A DNA stretch of 64,000 nucleotides from Callorhinus ursinus (GCF_003265705.1 NW_020312902.1:10785415-10849414); one strand, 5' to 3'. Counted from the stretch's first letter, positions 1 to 11,061 are shown. A program made the numbers and translations. The notes: generated by a model from the letters alone, not told the origin.

Positions 1-190
1 TTCTGTATATTGTCTCTGTTCCTTTCTGGTCTATGTTACTTTTAGGGTCTCTCTTCACTTAAAATATCCTCTTTAATATTTCTTGCAGAGCTAGTTTAGT
101 GATCACAAATTCCTTAAGTTTCTGCTTGTCCTAGAAGCTCTTTATCTCTCCTTCCATTCTGAATGACAGCCTTGCTGGCTAAAGTGTTCT

Positions 191-609
191 TTTTTTTAAT
201 ATTTTATTTATTGGGGTGCCTGGGTGGCTTGGTCAGTTAGGCATCTGCCTTCAGCTCAGGTCATGATCCCAGGGTCCTGGGATCGAGCCCCACATCAGAC
301 TCCTTGCTCTGCGGGGAGCCTGCTTCTCTCTCTCCTCCCCACTCGTACTCTCTCACTGTCTGTCCTTCTCTCTCAAATAAATAAGATCTTTTAGAAAAAT
401 AAAATAAAATAAAAAATAAAAAAGATTTTATTTATTTATTTGACAGAGAGAGAGACAGTAAGAGAGGGAACACAAGAAGGGGGAGTGGGAAAGGGAAAAG
501 CAAGCTTCCCACTGAGCAGGGAGCCCAATGCAGGGCTTGATCCCAGGAACCTGGGATCATGACCTGAGCCAAAGGCAGACGATTAATGACTGAGCCACCC
601 AGGTGCCCC
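191..609 (-). mobile_element. tRNA-derived SINE (SINEC type), split by a second SINE
   Basis: The A-rich tail is at the left (191-212, resuming at 425) and the tRNA-like 5' end is at 609 (gccacccaggtgcccc). The element is cut in two by a plus-strand SINE at 213-424. Its own target duplication is ctaaagtgttct on the left (about 179-190) and ataaaatgttct on the right (about 613-624), with two differences, implying an older insertion into the L1 ORF1 sequence. Confidence 0.88.
213..424 (+). mobile_element. SINEC inserted in the A-rich tail of another SINEC
   Basis: Starts ggggtgcctgggtggctt and ends in an AAATAAATAAG/AAAATAAAAT tail. It has a perfect 12-bp target duplication attttatttatt (201-212 and 425-436), made from the tail of the minus-strand SINE around it. 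The tRNA-like head carries degraded A and B box sequences (ggcttggtcagt; gggatcgagccc). Confidence 0.9.
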
Positions 610-987
610 TGGATAAAATGTTCTTGGCTGCATGTTTTTCTCATTTAGCACCCTGACTATATTATGCCAGCCCTTTCTGGCCTGCCTGGTCTCTGTGCAT
701 TTGTCTACTGCCAGTCTAATGGTTCTACACTTATAGGTTAAGAACTTCTTGTTTTGAGCTGCTTTGAGGATTTTCTCTTTATCTCTGAAATTTGCAAGCT
801 TCACTATTATATGTTGAGGTGTTGATCTATTTTTGTTGATTTTGAGGGGGGATATCTGTGCCTGCTGGACTTGAATGCCTGTTTCCTTCCACAGATTAGG
901 GAAGTTCTCAGCTATGATTTGCTCAAATATACCTTCTGTTCCTCTCTCTCTTTCCTCTTCCTCAGGGATTCCAATCAATCTACTTTT

Positions 988-1177
988 TTTTTTTTAAAGA
1001 TTTTATTTATTTATTTGAGAGAGAGAATGAGATAGAGCATGAGAGAGGAGAGGGCCAGAGGGAGAAGCAGACTCCCCGCTGAGCAGGGAGCCCGATGCGG
1101 GACTCGATCCCGGGACTCCAGGATCATGACCTGAGCCGAAGGCAGTCGCTTAAGCAACTGAGCCACCCAGGCGCCCC
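988..1177 (-). mobile_element. SINEC inserted in L1 ORF1
   Basis: Minus-strand copy: T-rich tail at 988, 5' end ggcgcccc at 1170-1177. Perfect 16-bp target duplication caatcaatctactttt at 972-987 and 1178-1193. It carries the 'ggagtcccgggatcgagtcc' subfamily signature on the complement. Confidence 0.93.
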
Positions 1178-1510
1178 CAATCAATCTACTTTTGTTTCAC
1201 TTTTTGGTATTGCTGATTTCTCAAAGCCTCCCCTCCTGATCCTTTATTATTTTTCTCTCTTTTCCTCAGCTTCCTTATTTTCTAACATTATGTCTTCTAT
1301 GTCACTGACTCTCTCTTCTGCCTCACTTACCCAAGCCATTTTAGACTGCATCTCAGTTAAAGGATTTTTAATTTCAGCCTGATTAGAAATTATTTCTTTT
1401 ATTCCTGCACTAAAGGATTCTCTGGTGTCTTTTATACTTTTTTCAAACCCTGCTAGTATCTTTATAATTGTTATTCTGAATTCCAGGTCTGACATTTTAC
1501 TTATATCCAT

Positions 1511-2996
1511 ATTGATTAAATCTATGGCAGAGAATATAGTAGCTCTGGTTCTTTCTTTTGTTATGAGTTCCTCCTTCTAGTCCTTTTGTCCAGAGAAGAA
1601 TAAACAAGAGAACAAAAAATAAATAAAAAATAAAAATATCAAACATGACCCTAGTGAAATATACACTAGACAATCAGAAGAGACCAGGAAAAAAAGGGGG
1701 AAAAAAGAGAGAATACAATCAAACAGGTAGACAACAGGGTCATACACTTGGTCCTGGGTATATTTTGGTCTGTTTGTTAGAAGACACTTGATCCCACAAT
1801 TGTAAAGAAAGAAAAACTTACATATATACAAAAATAAAATTCAATAGAGTGAAAGGAAGCCAAAATAATGAATATATCTGTAAATTGTAAATGTAAAAAT
1901 GAAAATTTTAAAAAAAGACTTAAAAACAAAGAGTTGATTAAATAAGAAACTAGTTGAAAAGGAAAAAAAGAAAAAAGAAAAGGAAAATTTTAAACTGAAA
2001 GATAAAAAATTCACAAGAAAAAACTTTGAATTCTATATACTATTTCCTCTAGCACAGGAGTTTTGCAGTTCTGTATGCTTGGTAAATTTGGTTTCCCCTG
2101 ATGTCCAGCTGGTCTTCTGGAGGAGGGTCCTGTCACATTGATTCTCAGGTGTCTTTGCACTGCCCCTTGCCAGGGGGCTGGGCTCAGTGTAAGTTGCTTC
2201 GGGTTGTTTTATGTGGCTTTTGCTCCCTGAAGGCTTTCTGCTCCACTTTAGAGAATGAAAATAAAAATGGTGGTGTCCCAATCTCCAGGCCTGGAGCTGA
2301 AAATCTCAGCCCCCACTCTTCAGTAAACTCTCAGGGAAAAGCAATCTTCACTTTTCTGTGGGCCAAACTGTGCAGACTCCTTAGGTGTGCTCCTACGCCA
2401 GTCTTCCCATGGTAGGGAGGAGGGTTGCCACAGGTCTGCTGCTTTCAGGGCCCCTGCATGGAAAGCGGTTGCCTGATCATGCCACAGTTGGCGGTTTATG
2501 GCAAACCAAGCTGAGAGCCCACTCCTGGACTTGCTGATCGTAGCCAGTTTCATTGCTCCAATGCTTGGGAACTCTGCCGGCTCAGGCACCCCTGTTCTTT
2601 CTGTGACCCTGGAGATCCTGAGACAACACTGTCTCACCTAGGATTCTGCCCTACTTTGCCATCTGAGAACCTTTCAGGCAGAGATGTCTGTCACTGGAGC
2701 AGACTTCTAAAAGTTCCAATTTTGCGCTCCAGGTCTATATCATTTTCCGGTAGCTGGCTTATGGAGGCTCCCTCCCCCTGTCATTTATCTTTTGCTATAT
2801 CCCCTCAGATTCACTTCTCTGCACCTCTTACCTTGCAAAAAGTGGTTGCCTTTCTATTTGTAGAATCCCAGAAATTCTTTTCTTACATCTCAGATTGAAT
2901 TCACAGGTGTTCAGAATGATTTGATAGACATCTAGCTGAATTCAAGGAACCAGATGAAATGAGGTCCCCTTCTCTTCCACCATCTTGCCTCCCTTT
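1511..2996 (-). promoter_or_regulatory. Decayed L1 5'UTR / internal promoter region
   Basis: Region upstream of ORF1 on the minus strand. The end nearest 2996 matches the younger L1 5'UTR at 63321 base for base over long stretches (for example cttttagaagt, ggtcacagaaagaac, gggctctcagct), but CpGs have become TG or CA. The YY1-type motif caagatggtgg lies at about 2981-2991 on the complement. L1 5'UTRs act as pol II promoters in intact elements; this copy is probably dead. Confidence 0.7.
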
Positions 2997-4080
2997 GGTA
3001 TCTGTCTTATTTTCTGTACTAGGTCATGATTGCATTGACCCCCAAGGTTGCCTAGGGCAGTGCCAGTATTTCTTAGTCTCCTTTGTGTTGGAAACACCTT
3101 TAATAACTGGAGTTTCTGGAATGAAGAGACTATCCCCACTTTGTCCATGTGTAATCCTGAAATGATTATCTCAGACTCAAACTCAGGACTATCTGACTCC
3201 CAGGTACATACACCTTGCCATTATCTTGTAAGTCTTTCCTGGTGAAATTTATTTCCTAGCTCTGGAGGTAGCAGGTGTCACTGTGGGTTATGTTGTGATG
3301 GAAAGCAGAGAGACTCTGAGTCCTTATCTTAAGAAGGTGATTTCAAAGTGAGCTAGCTAAACACTGAAAGAGATGCTGCATAATATCAATGGTAGAAATT
3401 TGGGATTGTTCTCATTAACTTTCAACTCTGCATCTTGGTTTTTTACAGTATTCTATGCTTCTCCTTTCTCCCCCAATGCATTTCCTTCCAAATATGGCTT
3501 CCAGAAAAACATTTTTGGCTTTTAATGGATTATTTTGAAGGTTCTCCCCTTACTTTCTATCGTTTTTGTGTTTGTCTCTATACAAAAAGCATGCTTCCTT
3601 TTCCAGCTGCTCTTTTTTATCTGTGGGTTTAAAAATGAGTCATCTAAATTTTAACTAGTAATTATTCTGTAATTAGACACTTGAATATTTGACTTTCTTG
3701 GCCCATGGGATAACCTAGTCAGAATTCAGAATCAATTTGTATAATTTGCCTTTTACACCCTTATTCAATCTCCTTGAGTTATTAAAATATACAGTTATGT
3801 AATAACATTTGGAGACATTTTTCAGAGCCCAGTGTCTTTCAGCAATTAATATGGTGAAGTATTATAGGAAGGAGGGCTCTGATGAAGTTCATATTTATTT
3901 ACTGATGAACTCTTTGGCCTCACTAAATTGTGTAAATCTAAATAAATCACTTATTTCTGAACATCAGTTTTGTAATCCATCATATTGTTCTGACTCATTT
4001 TTAAAGTTTTTGTTAAAGTCGAATAAAAACTATTCTCATCATAACACAATCTGTATCTGTGACACATAATATAGGATGAT
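2997..4080. other. Non-coding, mostly unassigned
   Basis: No gene. Around 3165-3215 a short piece (actcaaactcaggactatc, then tgactcccag) resembles the antisense tRNA-side end of MIR. The rest is AT-rich with only chance frames under 90 codons. Confidence 0.5.
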
Positions 4081-4097
4081 TATGCCCATTGTTCATG

Positions 4098-4220
4098 TTG
4101 AATATTCACTGAGTACTTCCTATGTGTCAGGCTGTGTACGGTATTCTGCATGCATTATCTCATTTGGCCTTCCATTTGAGACTTGGAGAAGTTCAGTTAC
4201 CCAAGTCACAGTACATTTAA
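4098..4220 (-). repeat. MIR SINE fragment
   Basis: Matches the MIR core and 3' part in antisense: tattcactgagtacttcctatg, the tgtcaggc motif, gcattatctcatttgg, then an acccaagtcacag element. Ancient mammalian tRNA-derived SINE, with high divergence and no target duplication visible. Confidence 0.7.
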
Positions 4221-4913
4221 CTGAGAAAAACAGATAAAAATTTCTGCCTTAAGAGAGCACATTGTCTAAATAAGGATGAAAATATATGTATTTTCATGTT
4301 CCTTGATCACTTGGATTTATGATATCAAATGAGAAAGGGACAAATTCATTCTCTTCTATAAGCCTCAGTGTCTGTATTTGTAGAATGAAAGGTTATACTC
4401 TAAGCTAAAGCAATCTATACCAATAAACTACCAAAATACTTTGTGCTTCTTCTTAGTTTCTGCCACCAAGTCAATTCATATTTATACTATCCTTAATAAC
4501 CCAGGCGCCCCATTTGTTTTATTTTTTATTATGGCCATGAATGGCTTCTAAGAGAGTTGCAAAGAAATAAAGTGCTACTGTGGTAAGACATGGCCTAGAG
4601 GCTTTCATCAGAATTCTATCAACACTGTTCATCCCTCTACCTGTGCTGGATGGCTGATGACCTGCCATCTTGCCTGTGGGCTCAAGATCAAAGAGTTAGG
4701 AAACCACTAAGGAAATCAAATGTGGTCATCATAAATTATTACTGGTAACTGTTTAGTGGTCATCAGGAAATGAATTGACCTACACATCTGGGGCCCAGAA
4801 GAAATGGTGGGTGTATGTGGTCAATCTCTATGCAACATGATATAACCAGACAGTTCAGATAATTTTTTGTGCCACTTGAAAATAATTTTAGGGGATATTA
4901 GAACTAGAATGGA

Positions 4914-5110
4914 GGGGCACCTGGGTGGCTCAGTCATTAAGCGTCTGCCTTCGGCTCAGGTCATGATCCCAGGGTCCTGGGATTGAGCCCTGTATCAGGC
5001 TCCCTGCTCAGCGGGAAGCCTGCTTCTCCCTCTCCCACTCCCCATGTTTGTGTTCCCTCTCTCCTATGTCTCTCTCTGCCAAGTAAATAAATAAAATCTT
5101 AAAAAAAAAA
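4914..5110 (+). mobile_element. SINEC element
   Basis: Starts ggggcacctgggtggctcag and ends aaataaataaaatctt plus an A run. Target duplication agaactagaatgga (4900-4913) and agaacttgaatgga (5111-5124), one mismatch. Carries the 'cccagggtcctgggatt' subfamily signature. Confidence 0.94.
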
Positions 5111-5224
5111 AGAACTTGAATGGAAATATCTTCCTATGTGATATTCCTGCAAAAAATATATGCCAATAGACAGTTTAAGTACTTCAAGCCACTCTAAATT
5201 TTCTAATGCCTTTCTATTGTCATG
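5111..5224. other. Short unassigned spacer
   Basis: Target duplication of the SINE followed by AT-rich sequence; nothing recognised. Confidence 0.5.
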
Positions 5225-5350
5225 TCATATATATATACATATATGTATGTGTGTGTATGTGTGTATATACATATATAGGCAGTGTGTGGATGTAAATATA
5301 TGTGTGTGTGTGTATATATTTGGCAGTGTGTGTGTGTGTGTGTGTGTGTA
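5225..5350. repeat. Compound (TA)n/(TG)n microsatellite
   Basis: Alternating ATAT and TGTG runs with interruptions (tggatgtaaatat, tttggcag), ending in an uninterrupted TG run at about 5325-5349. Frames crossing it encode only VCVCV or THTHTH-like strings and are not genes. Confidence 0.95.
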
Positions 5351-6220
5351 TGCCCATTATGTATTAGGCATCCTCCCGGTTCTGAGAATATAGAAACTAT
5401 GATTAAAATATTACATTCCTCCCCCCCCACAAAGCTCTCTATGATTATACTGGTTTATAGGATTTTAATATTATCCATTTAATGGAATTGTTGACCCGGG
5501 TATGTAGAATGACAGAAAATCTATAATTTTCAGGACTGCTTATAGAGGAAAATGAGAATATAGTCTTGAACTGTGTCTTTTGGTAATGATTCTGGGTTCT
5601 GAACCCAATTCCAAAATGTATATTAGGGAAGGGATACCCCCACAACACCAGGCAATTCTCTGGACACCAGCTGGGTGTTCTATAATTCAGCCAAATTCTG
5701 ACACTATTTACCTGGAGATATCATATTTTGCAGAGGCTGCTTTTAGGTAACAGACTTCAACAATGGAAACCTGAGTAAGGTAAGGGGCTCCCAGTAACAC
5801 CGGGCTGAATGCACACAGACCCATTAGGTGACCCACTTCAAAATATCCATAAGCCCTAGCTGACCAATGGGCTACTTACTACCTAGCACAGGTACCAGAA
5901 AAAGAAAATGCCATACATTCCCACACTTCCTCAATTCCTCCTTTTAATTCAGCCCCCTACCACTGCCTTCCAGCAGATAGTTTCTCCTTTGCTGTCCTGC
6001 TCACTGCTCCCTTGTAGTGTGTTCAGTAAACTTAATCTCCTTTGTTCTGCCTTGGGGATATTCTTTCACCACCCTCACTGCCTGCCTCTACGCAGTCTGG
6101 TCACCCCACAGATTCCACAGGTTACAGTTCAGTCCTACAAGCATGTCCCTGTCCCCAGAAAGCTACATATTTCAGACACTAATCACAAGCCCAGGTTGTT
6201 TTCTGTGCTTCTGACCAACC
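5351..6220. other. No gene; possibly the outer part of an old LTR-like repeat
   Basis: Contains a C run at 5422-5429 and moderately GC-rich sequence at 5640-6200 with no recognisable protein. The 122-codon frame at 5908-6276 has no family features. The sequence leads without a clear border into the LTR-like relic at 6225. Confidence 0.4.
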
Positions 6221-6224
6221 AGCT

Positions 6225-6830
6225 ATCTATCAGAGATTTCCATGACAACTCTCTTTGGGTTCAATTAATTTGCTAGAGCAGCTCATGGAACTCAAAACAT
6301 TTTACTTTCTAGATTACCAATTTTTATAAAAGAATTTAACTCAGGAACAGCCAGATGGAAGAGATACATAGTACAAGGCTTGGGGAAGGGGCACAGAGCT
6401 TCCAAGCTCTCCCCAAAGATTCCATTCTCCCCATATCTCAGTGTATTTACCAACTCAGAAGTTCTCTGAACTTGTCCTTTTATTTTTTTAATGAAGGCTT
6501 CATTACATAAGCTTAGCTTATGTAATGATTAATGATTGGCCATTGTCAATTGATTCAACCTCCAGCCACTCTCCCCTCCCCAAGGTCAGGGGATGGGAAT
6601 GAAAATTCCAACCCTCTAATCACAGGGTTGGTTCCCCTGGCAACCAGTTCTCATACTTAGAAGAGCTTGAGGTATTCCAAAAGTCATTTCGTTAACATAA
6701 CAAGAGACACTTTACCACTCCTATCACTTATGGAAATTCCTAGGATTTTAGGAGCTTTGCACCAGGAAAGGGACAAAAGACCAAATACATATTTCTTATT
6801 ATAAATTACAATATCATAGGAACTAATATA
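6225..6830 (+). repeat. Ancient LTR-like interspersed repeat (family not assigned)
   Basis: I recognise a widespread mammalian repeat: ttaatttgctagagcagctc, ctcaggaacagccag, atggaagagatacatag, ggcttcattacat, ttggccattg, ccaaccctctaatcac, tggttcccctggcaacc, and an end in atatttcttattataaa. It is LTR-like and I would guess ERVL or MaLR class, but I cannot name it. A perfect 27-base palindrome at 6501-6527 lies inside it. Confidence 0.5.
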
Positions 6831-7257
6831 TTTTGAACCATTTAAAAAGTGGCTTGTTTTTGAAAAGAAAACTGAATAATGTTCACATGTATAGGTGGAG
6901 TTGGAAGAGAGGGAGAGAGATTATTGCTTAGGTTGTGTTTTAATAGATCTTGTTAAACCTTAGTATTTCAGGATAAATTTTAAGTAGAGAAGATAATTGT
7001 ACATATAGTCTGTTTCCTGTAAAGCACAGTCATAACTTGTAACATCTGCAATGAATCTATTTATTTTGTTATTCAAATAGCACACAGATTTCCAATGTTG
7101 ATTTTGCTCTGATTTTGAATAAACTGATTTCTTTTTAGTAAGCCATTGTCTCTTGAATTGCAAATAAGTAACTAGCTGACACAGGATGAGCCCTGGCCTG
7201 GACCAAGAAATCTCCAAGAATTGAAATTATCGAAATTCCTTCTCCCTTCCTTGAAGG
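6831..7257. other. No recognised feature
   Basis: AT-rich spacer. The minus-strand frame at 6960-7217 has no coding character. Confidence 0.5.
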
Positions 7258-7822
7258 TTATAATAGTTATTTTCATCTGTTAACTTGACTAGGCTAAAGG
7301 TTTGCCCAGATAGCTGGTAAAACATTATTTCTAGGTATGTCTATGAGGGTGTCTCAGAAAGAGATGAGCATTTGAATCCGACCAACTAAAGAAGATGGCT
7401 CTTGCCAATGCCAGTGGGCATCATCCCATCCACTGAAGGTCTGAATACAACAAAAAGGTGGAGGAAGGGTGAATTCTCTCTCTCAGCTAAAGCTGAGACA
7501 TTCATCTTCTCCTGTCCTCAGATATCTGCACTCTTGGTTCTCAGACTTATGGACCCTGACAGGGACTTTCATTGGTCCCCCCATTCTTAGGCTTTTGGAA
7601 TTAGAAGGATGTATACCACTAGTTTCCCTGGTTCTCTAGCTTACAAATGGCAGATTGTAGGACTTCTTGGTCTCCATAATCACATGAGCAAATTTCTATA
7701 ATAAATCACTTTATCTGTCTATCATCTATCATCTATCTATCTATCTATCTATCTATCATCATCATCTATCTATCATCTATCTCCTACTGGTTTGTTTCTC
7801 TGGAGAATTCTGAGTAATACAA
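7258..7822 (+). repeat. Ancient LTR-like repeat containing a TCTA microsatellite
   Basis: Begins ctgttaacttgactaggcta, has agatagctggtaaaac, aagagatgagcatttgaat, ggcatcatcccatcc, acaaaaaggtggaggaagg, then a polyadenylation-like ataataaatc near 7700, and ends in tttctctggagaattctgag. These are hallmarks of a common mammalian repeat that I cannot name with certainty. Solo-LTR-like in size. Confidence 0.55.
7718..7785. repeat. (TCTA)n / (TCATC)n microsatellite
   Basis: Tandem TCTA units interrupted by TCATC, expanded from the A/T-rich end of the surrounding LTR-like repeat. Likely polymorphic. Confidence 0.92.
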
Positions 7823-8335
7823 ACATATAGTAACAAATAAACAGAATCACCAAAAGCCTATTTCACCCAGAGCCCTCCCTATTTATTATACCAGTTGCCC
7901 CAACATCCTGACTGATTGAGATCCTCTTTTCTCTCTCAAAAGTGTCCTGGAAATAAATTATACCATTTTGCAAGTACCTTACTCATGATCAATCTTCTCT
8001 GCACTCCTCCATAATAATAAAGTGTCTAACAAAGCATGGTGCTCCAGTACTTCTCAGGAAGAGGTTTAGCTAATAAAGGAGACTGCATCATAAGAGAAAA
8101 GGCTTCATTCCTGTTCGCTACAATTAGATTCATCTGCTCCCAGAGACATTTTCATATACTCTTACGCCTAATATGGCATTTGCCTTAATGTTGTAGAATG
8201 AGGGGTAAGCGGAGCTGATAGATAAAAATTAAATAAAAATAAAGCTCAATTACATATTTAAGTGGATCCTCATGACCCAGAAAGATGTGATATATTTTTA
8301 ACCTAACAGCCATGTGTCCATAAAGAGTAAGGTGG
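7823..8335. other. No recognised feature
   Basis: Unassigned AT-rich DNA. The 73-codon minus-strand frame at 8185-8406 crosses into an L1 insertion and is not a gene. Confidence 0.5.
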
Positions 8336-8612
8336 AGAGAAAAAATAAAACAAGATGAAATCAGAGAAGGAGAGAAACCATAGAGACGCTTAATCATAGG
8401 AAACAAACTGAGGGTTGCTGGAGGGGATTGGGGTGGGGGGATGGGGTCACTGGGTGATGGACATTAAGGAGGGCACGTGATGTAATGAGCACTGGGTGTT
8501 ATATAAGACTGATGAACCGCTGACCTCTACCTTTGAAACTAAAAATACATTATATGTTAATCAATTGAATTTAATTTAAAAAACATAAAATTTTTTAAAA
8601 TAATCAAAGAAA
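8336..8612 (+). mobile_element. L1 3' end, 5'-truncated, older 3'UTR type
   Basis: Carries the carnivore L1 3'UTR module caggaaacaaactgagggttg, then a G-rich tract, ggtgatggacattaagg, gagcactgggtgttatat, then atacattatatgttaatc and an A-rich tail. Target duplication aaagagtaaggtgga (8322-8335) and aaagagtatggtgga (8613-8626), one mismatch. Inserted by L1 machinery and inactive. Confidence 0.9.
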
Positions 8613-8804
8613 AAAGAGTATGGTGGATTTATATAAATACTAATAACATACTAAACCTTGCTTTTTTCATTTGGGAATTGAGACTGCCTCACTAAGGCAC
8701 TGGAGCTCTCCATTTCTTTCTTAGAGCAAGTTCCCAGCTAGAGAATTTAGTTCTTAACTTGACAAGGGATTGGTGGTAACAAAAAGTGGCTTTCTTAAGA
8801 GGAG

Positions 8805-9035
8805 AGCAGAATGGTTTAAAAGCATGAGCTTTGAGATAATGCAGCTTTGGGTTTGAATCCTGGTTACAGAAATAAGTAGTGGGGTGACCATGACCTTGTT
8901 ACTTAATGCTTTGAAGCTCAATTTGTTCATCCTCATAGTAAGGCTAGTAATTCTTCTTTGATAGGGTTGTTGTAAAGATTAAGTGGTAGAAATTCTGTAT
9001 AAAGTGCCAAATGGGACCCGATACCCAACAAAAAT
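8805..9035 (+). repeat. MIR SINE, near full length
   Basis: Sense MIR: agcatgagctttgagataatg, gggtttgaatcctggtta (tRNA B-box region), ccttgttacttaatgcttt, ctcaatttgttcatcc, tagggttgttgtaaagatta, then aaagtgcc. Highly diverged. Confidence 0.75.
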
Positions 9036-9785
9036 TGGCAAACACAAGCTACCCTTTTAGGCTGGTGTTGAGGCCCTTAGTTATACTGTCCTCCTTCTTC
9101 CATTATATTTCTGGGATTTCTTGAGTCCAGCCAACCTGCAAATTTACTTATTTCTCTGCTGTGTATAACTCCAAAGTACTCCTATCACTTTTGAAAGGAG
9201 CCTGTGTTTACACTGTCTACCAGGACAGCATCTCTTCATTGTTGTTCATTCAACGCTTCCTTGGACAGCTCAGTGGAGAAGAACACTTTACTCAGTCAGT
9301 GGTTTAAACTTCCCCCAAGGAATTATTCAAACATGTTCTGTATGTGCAGACAAGTGGGGCAGTGTTTCTATACTCCCCCCAGCTCTCTAGTTCTCTATTC
9401 TTATGCTTCTACTCAGGAAGACACGGCAGGCCCCCTGTTTACTTGCTCTTTGTTTGCATTTTATGCAAGCCTCTATCTGTGATCCTTCCTAAAACCACAG
9501 CAGCACTGAACAGTTTTCTGTCTCTGTTGACTCCAAACAGCTCAGTCTATGCTGAATTCAGAAACCAGAAGCCCTCTCATCTCACCTTACTCAGGTGGAA
9601 ATGGGGGTGTCTCTCATTCTCTCATGAGATCACAACACATGGAAGGAAGCTGTCTGAAGTCTTGATGAGGAAGAAGTAGTGGAATGAAGAATCAGGGAGG
9701 ACTCCTGAGGAAAGAATGACAGCTTGGGAAAAGAAAGAGGAAGGGAAAAGAGAAGACTGTGAATATGAAGATGTTAAAAATGTGT
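9036..9785. other. No gene or repeat recognised
   Basis: Overlapping plus-strand frames at 9204-9482 and 9344-9679 (92 and 111 codons) show no domain, signal peptide or homology that I recognise, and neither has splice or promoter context. Probably unique intergenic or intronic DNA. Confidence 0.5.
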
Positions 9786-9789
9786 TCAA

Positions 9790-11060
9790 AAGTTGAGTAT
9801 TTCTGGTTCCCGGTCTAGCATATAAGGAGCTTAGAAATTGTCACTCCTGTTGTCACAGAAAAGAAAAAATGAAAAAAAAAAAAAGGCTGAACAAACTAAA
9901 AATTAATTCTTCTTAGATTCATCAGAAAACTGAGGTCATAAGGCAAAAACTGCCCTGAAAATTGGAGAGACAAATCAGCAGATATAGAGAATCAGAACTT
10001 ACTAGAGCAGAATTTTAGGACCAGAAGCCCACCACTTGAGCTAATAATGATGTACAATAACTTAAGCTTTAGTTGATGAGCTACTGGAAGCTCAGTATCG
10101 ACAAGCTTGAGAGTTAAAAACCCCAAGTCTTAGGGGGACTTCATACCTTCCTAAGACTTACCTGTGGGAGTCCCATCAGATTCTCAAGCTGAAAATCAGA
10201 AAAAAAAAAAAAAAAGAAGTTACCTCTGTTTCAGGCATGAGGAGGGGAAAAGTAGCCATTATGAAATATACCCAATGTGTTCTGTTTGTCTTAACAAAAG
10301 TGTGCCTTAAGGGAAAATATTTCACTAGATCCTGACTACCTTGAGTTTTACCAGAAATTAACTGAACTTGAGGAAGGGAAATGCCCAAACTCCAGCCCCT
10401 TCTTGTCTTCCTATCTCATTTAAGTGTGTGTGGGGGGCCGGGGGGGGGGCAAGGGGAGAGCTGAGAAGCACTTGTGGGTGACATAACCCAGGGCACAGAC
10501 TCACCAAATGAGTGAGACCTAATTGCAAGACTGTAGAGTGCTTCCCTTCCTCCCACATCTTACCACCGTATCAAAAGTGCTCCTGTATTAGGGAACTGCA
10601 GTTGAAAGAACTGCACGTCAGAAATTATTTAAGAATTCTCTGGAGAAACACAAAGACAACAGGGGAAACAAAGACAAGAGCAATAGGGGAAAGTTCAGCC
10701 TCCAAAACCCACAGCTGTGGCAAATAGGGAAAATGGCCTAATTCCTAGTCAGATAAATATAAGACTTCACACTAAAGCCCCATTGACCTCAGACCCTTTT
10801 ACACAGTACATCATGTCGAGCTTCCATCCCAAAATTACAAGACATACTAAACTAACAGACAAACAGCACAATTTGGAGAGACAGAACAAGCATCAGAACC
10901 AGACATAATTATGACAGAGATTTTAGAATTATAGATCAGGAATTTAAACAACTATCATTAAAAAACTAAGGACTCTTAATGGGAAAAGTGGACAAACAGA
11001 AAAACAAATGGATAATGTAATCAGAGAGATGGAAACTCTAAGGAAGAATCCAAAGGAGAG
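9790..11060 (+). repeat. Ancient L1 5' region and start of ORF1
   Basis: The right part is clear: cagaacaagcatcagaaccag, ttagaattatagatcaggaa, aaacaactatcattaa, aatgtaatcagagagatgg, aaactctaaggaag follow the old mammalian L1 (L1ME-like) upstream and ORF1 coiled-coil region. The left part (9790-10500) is more diverged and is assigned by continuity. A G-rich run at 10432-10456 lies inside. Confidence 0.6.
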
Positions 11061-11061
11061 A

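Larger units (their letters stand above)
59..1510 (-). pseudogene. L1 ORF1p remnant, interrupted by SINEs
   Basis: ORF1p is the trimeric RNA-binding protein of the L1 ribonucleoprotein. On the complement, 1247-1510 encodes a charged heptad-like segment (MSDLEFRITIIKIL and onward to VSEAEERVSDIEDIM) that fits the coiled coil. From 978 down to about 620 the RRM-like core is visible (FEQIIAENFPNLWKETGI, then HIIVKL, IRLAVDK, then VLNEKNMQPR). The C-terminal part resumes left of the SINE pair, from about 190, and a TAA stop lies at 59-61. SINEs at 191-609 and 988-1177 break the frame. The start codon is uncertain; 1510 is the end of the recognisable coding similarity. Confidence 0.8.
1..2996 (-). 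mobile_element. L1 retrotransposon, 5' half (5'UTR, ORF1, start of inter-ORF)
   Basis: Read on the minus strand this begins near 2996 with ggcaagatggtggaagag, the classic L1 5' end with a YY1-type site, then runs through a 5'UTR, an A-rich stretch (about 1600-2050) and ORF1, and leaves the window in the ORF1/ORF2 spacer (gaccagaaaggaacagagac on the complement). ORF2 would lie left of the window. It is homologous to the L1 5' end at 63321-64000 but has lost nearly all CpGs and carries stops, so it is older and inactive. Three SINEs sit inside it. The family assignment (carnivore L1) rests on recalled consensus similarity. Confidence 0.88.

Noticed and set aside
220..300. tRNA gene in the SINE heads
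   Set aside because: The A/B-box-bearing heads belong to tRNA-derived SINEs with tails and target duplications; they are not functional tRNA genes.
4501..4511. ccaggcgcccc, resembling a SINE 5' end on the minus strand
   Set aside because: Only eleven bases, with no tail or body; too short to call a SINE remnant.
7718..7785. Direct repeats as a CRISPR-like array
   Set aside because: A four-base microsatellite without spacers in a mammalian genome.
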